DNA from: Nocardioidaceae bacterium
Lineage (GTDB): Bacteria > Actinomycetota > Actinomycetes > Propionibacteriales > Nocardioidaceae
Assembly: GCA_025980475.1 (NCBI GenBank)
Contig: JAICXL010000004.1
Location: 20,355 to 84,354, forward strand
DNA length: 64,000 nt
Reading direction: 5' to 3'
The notes beneath the pieces were generated by a model. The model worked only from the letters and a program-made list of their open reading frames with translations. It had not been told where the DNA came from and did not search any database. Positions 57,345 to 64,000 of this stretch are shown here, piece after piece. The stretch's first letter is position 1, and each line of letters begins with the position of its first letter. Made by a program: the position numbers and the translations under genes.

Positions 57345-57803
57345 GAAGCCCTGCTCGCGACGGTGCTGCCAGCGCTGCTCCATGCGCTGCATGAAGCTGC
57401 CCCGGTTGCCGCGGGGCTTGCGGGCACGCACGCGGTGGGGACGGTGGGCACGGCCACCGTCGACGACCTGGAAGCGGCGGCCGGTCTCGCCCAGGCCGGA
57501 CACGTCGTCGGGGACGTGGGACTCGCGGGGGGCGTGCCGGCCGCGCCAGGCGGCCAGCCCGAGGGTGGCCGAACCGAGCATCACCAGGAAGCCGACGATG
57601 CCGAGCCAGGTCATCTGCGCGATGACGCCGCCCATCAGCAGCGCGATGCCGGCGAGGAAGACGATGCCGGCGGCGAACGCCCGGAGGCGGGCGGTGCGCT
57701 CGAGGGTGCGGCCGCGGAGTGTGGAGACGAACTTCGGGTCCTCCGCGGCAAGCGCCCGCTCCATCTGCGCCAGCAGACGGTTCTCCTCATCCGAGAGCGG
57801 CAC
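57342..57803 (-). CDS. DUF3040 membrane protein
   Basis: A 153 aa protein beginning VPLSDEENRLLAQMERALAA (the DUF3040 signature), with LRGRTLERTARLRAF and two helices (about 43-60 and 66-85), then a basic Arg-rich tail. GTG at 57803 has GGAGGA 4-5 bases upstream and gives the family start; an earlier ATG (57827) adds eight residues. This family sits near the mraZ region in many actinobacteria; function unknown. Confidence 0.9.
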   Translation of the reverse strand: MPLSDEENRLLAQMERALAAEDPKFVSTLRGRTLERTARLRAFAAGIVFLAGIALLMGGVIAQMTWLGIVGFLVMLGSATLGLAAWRGRHAPRESHVPDDVSGLGETGRRFQVVDGGRAHRPHRVRARKPRGNRGSFMQRMEQRWQHRREQGF

Positions 57804-57991
57804 TTCATCCTCCACGAATCTGGCCACCAGTCCGGTCTGTCCCTCCAGTCTAGGTTGGCGCCCGCGCTTGCACTAGGCGCCACCGGAAATCGTCATGATC
57901 GAGGGACCATGGCAACGTTCCCGGTGCGGGGTCGTCTCAATCCCCGCGCGCGAGCGCTGGTCGTCACCGGGTGGACCGGGAAGGATGAACG

Positions 57992-58372
57992 ATGAGTGAG
58001 CTGACGCCGTACCTCGCTGTCGCCGACTGTCGCGCAGCCATCGAGTGGTACGCCGACGTGCTGGGCGCCGCGGTCACCCACGAGCCCATCGTGATGCCCG
58101 ACGGCCGGGTCGGCCACGTCGAGCTGGCCGTGGACGGCGCCGTCTTCTTCATGTCCGACGCGCACCCGGAGATCCACGTGACCGCGCCCGACGGTGAGGG
58201 CAGCCCGGTGACCCTGCACCTGTCGGTGGCCGATGTCGACGGGCTCGCAGAGGCGGCCCGCGGTGCCGGCGCCCGGCTCGACCGGGGCCCCGAGGACTCC
58301 CCTCCGGTGGGCCGGGTGGCGGTGTTCCGGGACCCGTTCGGGCACCGGTGGTTCCTCAACCAGCCCCTCTGA
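57992..58372 (+). CDS. VOC family (glyoxalase/bleomycin resistance-like) protein
   Basis: A 126 aa protein of the vicinal-oxygen-chelate fold, PhnB-like: TPYLAVADCRAAIEWYADVLGA (in parts LAVADCRAAIEWY and ADVLGA) and FRDPFGHRWFLNQPL. GGAAGGA precedes the ATG. The specific chemistry is not evident. The 188-base gap to the divergent DUF3040 gene shows only a GGCGCC-N13-GGCGCC repeat near 57856-57880. Confidence 0.85.
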   Translation: MSELTPYLAVADCRAAIEWYADVLGAAVTHEPIVMPDGRVGHVELAVDGAVFFMSDAHPEIHVTAPDGEGSPVTLHLSVADVDGLAEAARGAGARLDRGPEDSPPVGRVAVFRDPFGHRWFLNQPL

Positions 58373-58399
58373 TCCCGCCCTCTGGAGGGGTCGGGATCA
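58370..58399. terminator. Inverted repeat spanning both stop codons (VOC gene / dinB)
   Basis: TGATCCCG (58370-58377) and CGGGATCA (58392-58399) are perfect 8-base arms; the loop region can add CCCT/GGGG pairs. Both convergent TGA stops are inside the arms. It is a plausible bidirectional terminator, without a U-tract. Confidence 0.6.
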
Positions 58400-59599
58400 C
58401 GGCCTGTCGGCGGCGATCAGGCTGGCCGGCCGAACCGCGTCCCGACCGAACCGCAGCGCCGCCCGGTCCACGGCCCGGTCGGCCTCCGGCCAGCCGTGCT
58501 CGCGGGCACCCAGCACCAGCTGGCGCTGCACCTTCGAGCGGGGCAGCAGTCCCTCGACCCGCACGCCGACCAGTCGGATCCGGGCCCGCTGCAGGCCGAG
58601 GCCGCGGAAGAGCCGGGTGGCGGTGGCATGGACCTCGGCGGTCACGTCGGTGGCCTCGGCCAGCGTGCGCGAGCGGGTGATCGTGGTGAAGTCGGCGAAC
58701 CGCACCCGGATCGTCACGGTCCGGCCGGCCATCCCGGCAGCGCGCATCCGGCCGGTGACCTTCGCGGAGAGCCGGAGCAGCTCGCGGCGCACGACCTCGG
58801 GGTCGTCGGTGTCGCGGCCGAAGGTCTCGTCGGCCCCCATCGACTTGTCGGGCTCGTGCGTGCTGTGACGGGCGGTGACCGCGCGCCGGTCGGTGCCCCA
58901 GGCCAGCTCGTGCAGGTGGCTGCCCATCGCGGCCCCGACCGCCCGCTGCAGGGTGGCCGGTGGAGTGTGTGCGACGTCGCCGACGGTGACCAGGCCGAGC
59001 CGGTGCAGCTGTGCTCGGGTCTTCTCCCCCACACCCCACAGCTCACCGACGTCGAGCGGGTGCAGGAAGCCGGTCACGGCGTCGGGAGGGACGACGACCA
59101 CGCCGTCGGGCTTCGCCCGGCGGCTGGCCAGCTTGGCGACCGAGACCGAGGCGGCGACCCCGACCGAGCAGGTGATCCGCTGCTCGTCGGCGACCCGGGC
59201 GCGCAGGTGCTCGGCGATCTGCAGCGGTGACCCGAGCCGGCGGGTGGCACCGGACACGTCGAGGAACGCCTCGTCGAGGGAGATCGCCTCCACCAGCGGG
59301 GTCACCTGGCGGAAGGTCTCCATCACCGAGGCGGAGACCGACTCGAAGTCCGCGTAGTCGGGGGGCAGCACCACCACGTCGGGACAGGTCCGCCTCGCCC
59401 GGGTCATCGACATCGCCGAGTGCAGGCCGTGCTCCCTGGCGGGGTAGTTCGCCGCCAGCACCACGCCACGCCCCCCGCCGCCGACGACCACCGGCACGCC
59501 GCGCAGCTCGGGACGGTCGCGGATCGCCACCGACGCGAAGAACGCATCCATGTCGACGTGCAGGACCGGGCAGTCCTCCGAGCCGTCGGGGCTGCTCAT
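58397..59599 (-). CDS. dinB: DNA polymerase IV (Y family)
   Basis: Low-fidelity lesion-bypass polymerase, 400 aa. Palm motifs VLHVDMDAFFASVA (first Asp) and SLDEAFLDVSG (catalytic Asp/Glu) and SVGVAASVSVAKLAS are intact, as are the HhH (GVGEKTRAQL) and little-finger domain. No typical QxxLxLF beta-clamp motif is seen at the C-terminus. No SOS box was recognised upstream, so DNA-damage control is not evident from this sequence. Confidence 0.95.
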   Translation of the reverse strand: MSSPDGSEDCPVLHVDMDAFFASVAIRDRPELRGVPVVVGGGGRGVVLAANYPAREHGLHSAMSMTRARRTCPDVVVLPPDYADFESVSASVMETFRQVTPLVEAISLDEAFLDVSGATRRLGSPLQIAEHLRARVADEQRITCSVGVAASVSVAKLASRRAKPDGVVVVPPDAVTGFLHPLDVGELWGVGEKTRAQLHRLGLVTVGDVAHTPPATLQRAVGAAMGSHLHELAWGTDRRAVTARHSTHEPDKSMGADETFGRDTDDPEVVRRELLRLSAKVTGRMRAAGMAGRTVTIRVRFADFTTITRSRTLAEATDVTAEVHATATRLFRGLGLQRARIRLVGVRVEGLLPRSKVQRQLVLGAREHGWPEADRAVDRAALRFGRDAVRPASLIAADRP

Positions 59600-59611
59600 G
59601 CAGCCTCCCGC

Positions 59612-60352
59612 TCAGTGCGTGGCGACCACGTGCAGCTGGGCGGCGAGGGTGAGGTACTCCGGCCGGCTGGCGACTGCACGCTCGAGGTCGAGCAGCGAGG
59701 CCGCCGCACCCGGCTCGAGGTCGAGCAGCGAGGCCGGGACCAGGTCGGTGAAGACCCGCACGGCGTGCATGCCGGAGACGGTGTAGCCGGCCTCGGTGAG
59801 GAGCCGGTCGAGCTCGTCGGCGGTGAACCGGCGTTCGCCGGGTCCGGCGGCGGCGTCCTCGAGCAGCTCGCGGGCGGCGACGAGGTGGCCGGCCATCGCC
59901 CGGGCCAGCACGGCGGCATGGTGCTGGCCGACCAGCAGGCTGAGCGCGCCACCGGAGCGGAGCGCGGCGCCGATCGTGCGCAACGCAGCCGCGGGGTCGT
60001 CGACGAGGCCGAGCACGCCGTGGCAGAGCACCAGGTCGACGCTGCCCGCCGGGACCAGCCCGGGCAGGTCGGCCAGGTCGCCCTGCTGACCGGTGACCCG
60101 GTCAGCCACGCCCTGCTCGCCGGCGCGCCGGTCCAGCGCGGCCAGCGCGTCCGGGCTGGGGTCGACCACGGTGACCTGGTGGCCGAGGCCGGCGACGCGG
60201 ACCGCGAAGCCGCCGGTGCCGCCGCCGATGTCGACGACCACCTGTCCGGGACCACCCAGGAGTCCCTCGACCGCGCTCCACACCACGGCGGTGCGGGTGG
60301 TTGCCCGGGTGGCTGCCCGGGTGGCTGCGGGGCGGTCGAGCGGGCGGTCCAT
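59612..60352 (-). CDS. SAM-dependent methyltransferase (class I)
   Basis: A 246 aa methyltransferase: VVVDIGGGTGGFAVRVA (SAM loop, about 38), TVVDPSPDAL, and LVLCHGVLGLVDDP. The substrate is unknown; it resembles the CmoA/UbiE-like group. TAGGGT lies 7 bases before the ATG at 60352 with no Shine-Dalgarno sequence: leaderless. The N-terminus has a 12-base micro-repeat (AATRAAT) and the C-terminal part an 11-codon direct repeat (SLLDLE twice). Confidence 0.85.
   Translation of the reverse strand: MDRPLDRPAATRAATRATTRTAVVWSAVEGLLGGPGQVVVDIGGGTGGFAVRVAGLGHQVTVVDPSPDALAALDRRAGEQGVADRVTGQQGDLADLPGLVPAGSVDLVLCHGVLGLVDDPAAALRTIGAALRSGGALSLLVGQHHAAVLARAMAGHLVAARELLEDAAAGPGERRFTADELDRLLTEAGYTVSGMHAVRVFTDLVPASLLDLEPGAAASLLDLERAVASRPEYLTLAAQLHVVATH
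59681..59736 (-). repeat. 23-base direct repeat, 33-base (11-codon) period, in the methyltransferase gene
   Basis: Two identical copies begin CTCGAGGTCGAGCAGCGAGG at 59681 and 59714. They encode SLLDLE twice, so the duplication is in frame. Confidence 0.8.
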
Positions 60353-60359
60353 GGGCAAC

Positions 60360-60365
60360 ACCCTA
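60360..60365 (-). promoter_or_regulatory. Candidate -10 element (TAGGGT) of the methyltransferase gene
   Basis: TAGGGT fits TAnnnT and ends 7 bases before the ATG at 60352, in the 22-base gap after the dnaE2 stop. Confidence 0.4.
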
Positions 60366-60374
60366 GTGACGGCC

Positions 60375-63300
60375 TCATCCGGAGCTCCCGGGACTGCGGT
60401 GCCACAACCTGCGGGCGACGTCGCCGGTCACCACCCCGGTCGAGGCACCGGCCGGACGGACGTCGGCGTAGGGCGACATCCGGAAGCCGCTGCTGTGCAC
60501 CAGCACGCGCTGCCGGTCCGGTTGCGCGAACCCTTCGGGCACCCGGGCCAGCTCGGCATGGACGGCGTCGATGCCCTCGCGCTGCCAGAGCTCGTGCAGT
60601 GCGCCGAGGTCCCACGCGCCGGTGGCCCGCAGCGACACCCCACGCCGGCCGGTGCGGCGCAGCTCACCGCGGACGACCAGCAACCAGGAGCCGAACACGG
60701 TGGCGGCATAGGGCCCCTGCACGTCCTCGAAGAAGGTGGCGTCCACCGGCCCGGTCGAGTCGTCGAGGGTCAGGAAGATCACCCGGCGCCCGGACCGGAT
60801 CGGCGGGGTCTGGGTGGCCACCTTGACCCCGGCGACCAGCAGCTCCGCCTGGCTGCGCCGGCGCAGCAGGTCGGTCGACCGGGTGACCCGGAGCGCTCGC
60901 AGGAAGGAGGCGTGGAAGTCCAGCACGTGGTGGCTGACGTCGAGCCCGAGCACGTCGAGCTCGGCGCGGACCCGGTCGGCGTCGGTCATCTCCGGCAGGT
61001 GGCTGGACTCGCCCTCCCCCGGCTCGTCGCCGAGGTCGAGGGTCAGCTGCACCGAGTCACCGGAGCTGCCGGCCAGCCGCTGGTGCCGCTCGAGGTCGCC
61101 GACCTGGAGCAGCAGGTCGCGGCGGGTGACCCGGTGGCGCCGGCGCCCGGCGGCAGTCGTGCCGATGCCGTAGACCGTGTCGAACCCGCCGGCCATGACC
61201 AGCCGCTCGACCACCGGGCGGGAGACCCGGGCGCGGTGCCAGAAGTCCGACACGGAGTGCCACGGGCGGCCGCTGACGATCCGGTCCACCTCGCCGTCGG
61301 TGATCCCGCGCACCTCCGCCAGCGCCAGCCGGATGCCCCGCGCCCCGTCGGCAGTGGGTTCGACGACGTACTCCCTCTCGCTGGCGTTGACGTCCAGCGG
61401 CAGCACCGGGATGCCGAGCTGGCGGGCGTCGTCCAGGATCAGCCGCTTGGGGTACATCCCCGGGTCGTGGGTGAGCACCCCGGCCAGGAAGTACGCCGGC
61501 CAGTGCGTCTTCAGCCACGCGGACTGGTAGGTGGGCAGCGCGAACGCCGCGGCATGGGCCTTGCAGAACCCGAACGAGGCGAACCCCTCGAGCACCTTCC
61601 AGATCCGCTCGACGACCGGCAGCGGGTAGCCCTTCGCGAGTGCACGCGGGAAGAACCAGGCATGCACCTCGGCCATCCCCTCGAGGTCACCGAGCGCACG
61701 ACGGGCCTCGTCGGCCTCGGCGTTGGTGCATCCGGCGAACTGGGCGATCATCTCGATCACCTGCTCGTGGAAGACCACCACGCCGTGGGTCTCGCCGAGG
61801 ATCGGGCGCAGGTCGTCGTGGAGGTACGACGGCATCTTCCAGCCCTGCTTGGCGTCGAGGTACGGCGTGATCATGTCGCTCTTCACCGGCCCGGGGCGGA
61901 ACAGCGAGATGTCGGTGATGATCTCGGCGAAGTCGTCGATGCCGGACTTGCCGATCAGCTCGCGCTGGCCGGGCGACTCGATCTGGAAGACCCCCAGCGT
62001 GCGTGACGACGAGATCAGCTCGAAGGTCTCCGGGTCGTCGAGCGGCACCTGTGCCTGGTCGTCGAGGTCGACCTCGACCTGCTCGACCCGACGGATCTCG
62101 GCGACCGCGTGCGCCATCGACGACTGCATCCGGATGCCCAGCACATCGAGCTTGAGCAGACCGAGGTCCTCCACGTCGTCCTTGTCGAACTGGCTCATCG
62201 GGTAGCCGAGGAAGCTGCGCTCGACCGGCGTGCGGTCGAGCAGCGTCGCGTCGGAGAGCAGCACCCCGCAGGGATGCATCGCGACGTGCCGCGGCAGCCC
62301 GTCGAGCGACTCGACCAGCCGGAAGAAGTGGTCGAGGTCGGTGTGGGCCAGCCCTGCGGAGCGCAGCTCGGGCAGGTCGCGCAGCGCCATCCGGGCGTCG
62401 CGGGCCCGGATGTGCGGGAACGCCTTGGCGATCGCGTCGACCTCTCCCGGGGGCATCCCGAGTGCAGCGCCGACGTCACGGACGGCGTGCCGGACCCGGT
62501 AGGTGTCCATCATCGAGACGGTCGCACACCGCTGCTCGCCGTAGCGCTCCAGGATCGCGTCGTAGACCTCCAGCCGACGCGCGGACTCCACGTCGACGTC
62601 GATGTCGGGCAGCGACGCGCGCAGCGGTGAGAGGAACCGCTCCATCAGCAGGTTGTGCCGGATCGGGTCGATGCCGGAGATCCCGAGCAGGTGGTTGACC
62701 AGGCTGCCGGCCCCCGACCCGCGCGCGGCGCAGCGGATGCCGAGGTCCCGGACCAGGTCGGTGACGTCGGCGACGGTGAGGAAGTACGACGCGTACCCGA
62801 GCTGTCCGACCAGCTGCAGCTCGTCGTCGAGCCGCTTCCAGATCCGCTGACGGGGCGCGTTGCCGTAGCGCCGGCCGATCGCCGCCTCGCAGCGGGCCCG
62901 CAGCATCGCGTCCGCCGTCTCGGCCCCGTCGCGCCCGGACCTCTCGAACTCAGGGAAGTGCACCTCTCCGATGCCGAGGTCCTCGCGCGAGTCGAGCACG
63001 CAGCGGTCGGCCACCGCCCGGGTGCGCGCGAGCAGCCGGTGCGCCTCTGCCCCGCTGTCACCCAGCCCCGCGAGCCGGCAGATCTCCTCGGCCACCTCGT
63101 GCATCTGCTTGCCGGACTTGAGGAAGCCCTCGGCGTTCCCGCGATCGAGGTGACGCGCATCGAGCGGCACCAGCCGGCGAGCCGCGTCGAGCACGTCGAC
63201 GGTCGGCGCATCGAGCCGGTCGGCGTAGCGGACTGCGTTGGCCAGCACCGCCGGCACCCCCCGGCGGTGGGCCAGGCCGAGCATCCGGGCGGCGTGCGGG

Positions 63301-63908
63301 GACGTGCCCGGCCCCGGACCGGGAAGCCGGTGGGAGGTCACCTCGACCACCAGCTGGTCGGGCCCGAGCAGCTGCTGCCAGCGCCCCAGCTCGGCCAGGC
63401 CGAGGTCGTCGCGGCGCCGGGTCGCGGCCGCCCCCAGCTCCGAGGCGGGGCCGAGCAGGACCAGCACGTCCCGGCCGGCGACGTGCTCGGCGACCAGCTC
63501 GGGCGTGCACACCGGCCCGCCCCGCTCGCCCGACAGGTGGGTCGCCGAGACCAGCCGGCACAGCGCCGCCCAGCCGGTCCGGCCGCTGGCCAGGAAGGTC
63601 ATCCGCGGCAGCCGGGAGTCGCGCCAGGCGCCGCCGCGGACAGGAGCGCGCTGTCGCTGCGCGCAGGTGGCGGCCGGTGCGGTCGGGGCCGGCGCCATCG
63701 CGAGGTCCACCCCGAGGATCGGCCGGATCCCGGCGGACGCGCACGCGTTGACGAACCGGACCGCGCCGTAGAGCCCGTCGCGGTCGGTCAGCGCGAGCGC
63801 GTCCATCTCGTGCTCCACGGCCCGCTCGACGAGCACGTGCGGGTGGGAGGCGCCGTACTGCAGGGAGTAGCCGGAGGCGACGTGCAGGTGCACGAAGGGG
63901 TCAGTCAC
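60375..63908 (-). CDS. dnaE2: Error-prone DNA polymerase DnaE2 (ImuC)
   Basis: Second C-family polymerase, 1177 aa, used for damage-induced mutagenesis with ImuA/ImuB in other bacteria. It has a PHP domain (FVHLHVASGYSLQYGA, about 5-20; the HxH is kept but TDHGN is TDRDGL), CAARGSGAGSLVNHLLG, LPDIDVDVES (palm Asp) and FCKAHAAAFALPTYQSAW. A long Pro/Gly insert occupies about 75-125. GTG start; the preceding ORF ends 20 bases upstream on the same strand. Confidence 0.95.
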   Translation of the reverse strand: MTDPFVHLHVASGYSLQYGASHPHVLVERAVEHEMDALALTDRDGLYGAVRFVNACASAGIRPILGVDLAMAPAPTAPAATCAQRQRAPVRGGAWRDSRLPRMTFLASGRTGWAALCRLVSATHLSGERGGPVCTPELVAEHVAGRDVLVLLGPASELGAAATRRRDDLGLAELGRWQQLLGPDQLVVEVTSHRLPGPGPGTSPHAARMLGLAHRRGVPAVLANAVRYADRLDAPTVDVLDAARRLVPLDARHLDRGNAEGFLKSGKQMHEVAEEICRLAGLGDSGAEAHRLLARTRAVADRCVLDSREDLGIGEVHFPEFERSGRDGAETADAMLRARCEAAIGRRYGNAPRQRIWKRLDDELQLVGQLGYASYFLTVADVTDLVRDLGIRCAARGSGAGSLVNHLLGISGIDPIRHNLLMERFLSPLRASLPDIDVDVESARRLEVYDAILERYGEQRCATVSMMDTYRVRHAVRDVGAALGMPPGEVDAIAKAFPHIRARDARMALRDLPELRSAGLAHTDLDHFFRLVESLDGLPRHVAMHPCGVLLSDATLLDRTPVERSFLGYPMSQFDKDDVEDLGLLKLDVLGIRMQSSMAHAVAEIRRVEQVEVDLDDQAQVPLDDPETFELISSSRTLGVFQIESPGQRELIGKSGIDDFAEIITDISLFRPGPVKSDMITPYLDAKQGWKMPSYLHDDLRPILGETHGVVVFHEQVIEMIAQFAGCTNAEADEARRALGDLEGMAEVHAWFFPRALAKGYPLPVVERIWKVLEGFASFGFCKAHAAAFALPTYQSAWLKTHWPAYFLAGVLTHDPGMYPKRLILDDARQLGIPVLPLDVNASEREYVVEPTADGARGIRLALAEVRGITDGEVDRIVSGRPWHSVSDFWHRARVSRPVVERLVMAGGFDTVYGIGTTAAGRRRHRVTRRDLLLQVGDLERHQRLAGSSGDSVQLTLDLGDEPGEGESSHLPEMTDADRVRAELDVLGLDVSHHVLDFHASFLRALRVTRSTDLLRRRSQAELLVAGVKVATQTPPIRSGRRVIFLTLDDSTGPVDATFFEDVQGPYAATVFGSWLLVVRGELRRTGRRGVSLRATGAWDLGALHELWQREGIDAVHAELARVPEGFAQPDRQRVLVHSSGFRMSPYADVRPAGASTGVVTGDVARRLWHRSPGSSG

Positions 63909-63928
63909 GAGAACCCGCCCTGCCGCCC

Positions 63929-64000
63929 TCAGGCCACCCGGATCGGGACGTGGCCGGTCAGCCCGAGCGCGGTCTCGGCCGTGGCCAGGAACCGGTCGGC
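63929..64000 (-). CDS. C-terminal end of an upstream gene, possibly imuB (5' end outside window)
   Basis: Only the last 23 codons are present, ending TGHVPIRVA and TGA. The position directly upstream of dnaE2 suggests ImuB (Y-family polymerase-like partner), but 23 residues do not allow identification. Confidence 0.45.
   Translation of the reverse strand, partial: ADRFLATAETALGLTGHVPIRVA

Overview
The window is very GC-rich, uses many GTG starts, and is packed with short-overlap operons. It carries an actinobacterial division and cell-wall cluster (mraZ to ftsZ, then pgeF, yggS, sepF, yggT and wag31, with no ftsA), a PriA-type HisA and a TgpA/DUF58/MoxR trio. This points to an actinomycete of the Nocardioides type (order Propionibacteriales); the genus is an inference. 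There is no sign of an insertion sequence, prophage, CRISPR array, plasmid gene, tRNA or rRNA. No gene-free stretch exceeds 300 bases; the longest (33473-33732, 52498-52745, 51858-52068, 38078-38260, 12826-12993) all hold regulatory structure, described below.

Layout. 1-4749 (minus): a truncated double-cyclase/AAA ATPase signalling protein, uppS, recO and an alpha/beta hydrolase. 4798-8226 (plus): a MASE1-like sensor histidine kinase and a TRIC-type channel. 8253-12825 (minus): leuA behind a leader-peptide attenuator, then a NarL-type response regulator and its membrane kinase. 12994-14701 (plus): a small membrane protein, a flavodoxin-like protein and a septum-formation-like lipoprotein. 14704-19901 (minus): hisDCBHAF read from right to left. 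19984-21181 (plus): a LON-domain protein and a YbaK deacylase. 21186-30144 (minus): DUF3352, a small membrane protein, dnaE1, a GNAT-chorismate mutase fusion, rluD, lspA and a DksA-like protein with a histone-H1-like tail. 30227-33472: ileS under an ultrashort T-box. 33733-52497: wag31, yggT, sepF, yggS, pgeF, ftsZ, ftsQ, murC, murG, ftsW, murD, mraY, murF, murE, ftsI, ftsL-like, rsmH, a 45-residue membrane ORF and mraZ. 52746-57332 (plus): moxR, DUF58 and tgpA. 57342-64000: DUF3040, a VOC protein, dinB, a methyltransferase, dnaE2 and the last codons of one more gene.

How the genes work together. The centre makes the lipid-linked peptidoglycan precursor (MurE, MurF, MraY, MurD, MurG, MurC), polymerises it at the septum (FtsW, FtsI, FtsL-like, FtsQ, FtsZ, SepF) and directs polar growth (Wag31); UppS supplies the lipid carrier. 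Two amino-acid pathways (His, Leu) and isoleucyl-tRNA charging are present, and leuA and ileS each carry a visible RNA switch. Three DNA polymerases (DnaE1, DinB, DnaE2) and RecO make the window rich in replication and repair genes.

The most interesting signals are mainly regulatory. They are a four-segment translational attenuator at leuA, an ultrashort stem-I T-box at ileS, four decamer MraZ boxes, a symmetric site upstream of ftsZ, a recurring TAnnnT hexamer 6-7 nt before starts that lack a Shine-Dalgarno sequence (leaderless mRNAs), and inverted repeats that include both stop codons at all five convergent gene junctions. Among proteins, the GNAT-chorismate mutase fusion, the H1-tailed DksA-like protein and the 45-residue ORF inside the division cluster deserve a second look. 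I found no convincing wholly new multi-gene system.
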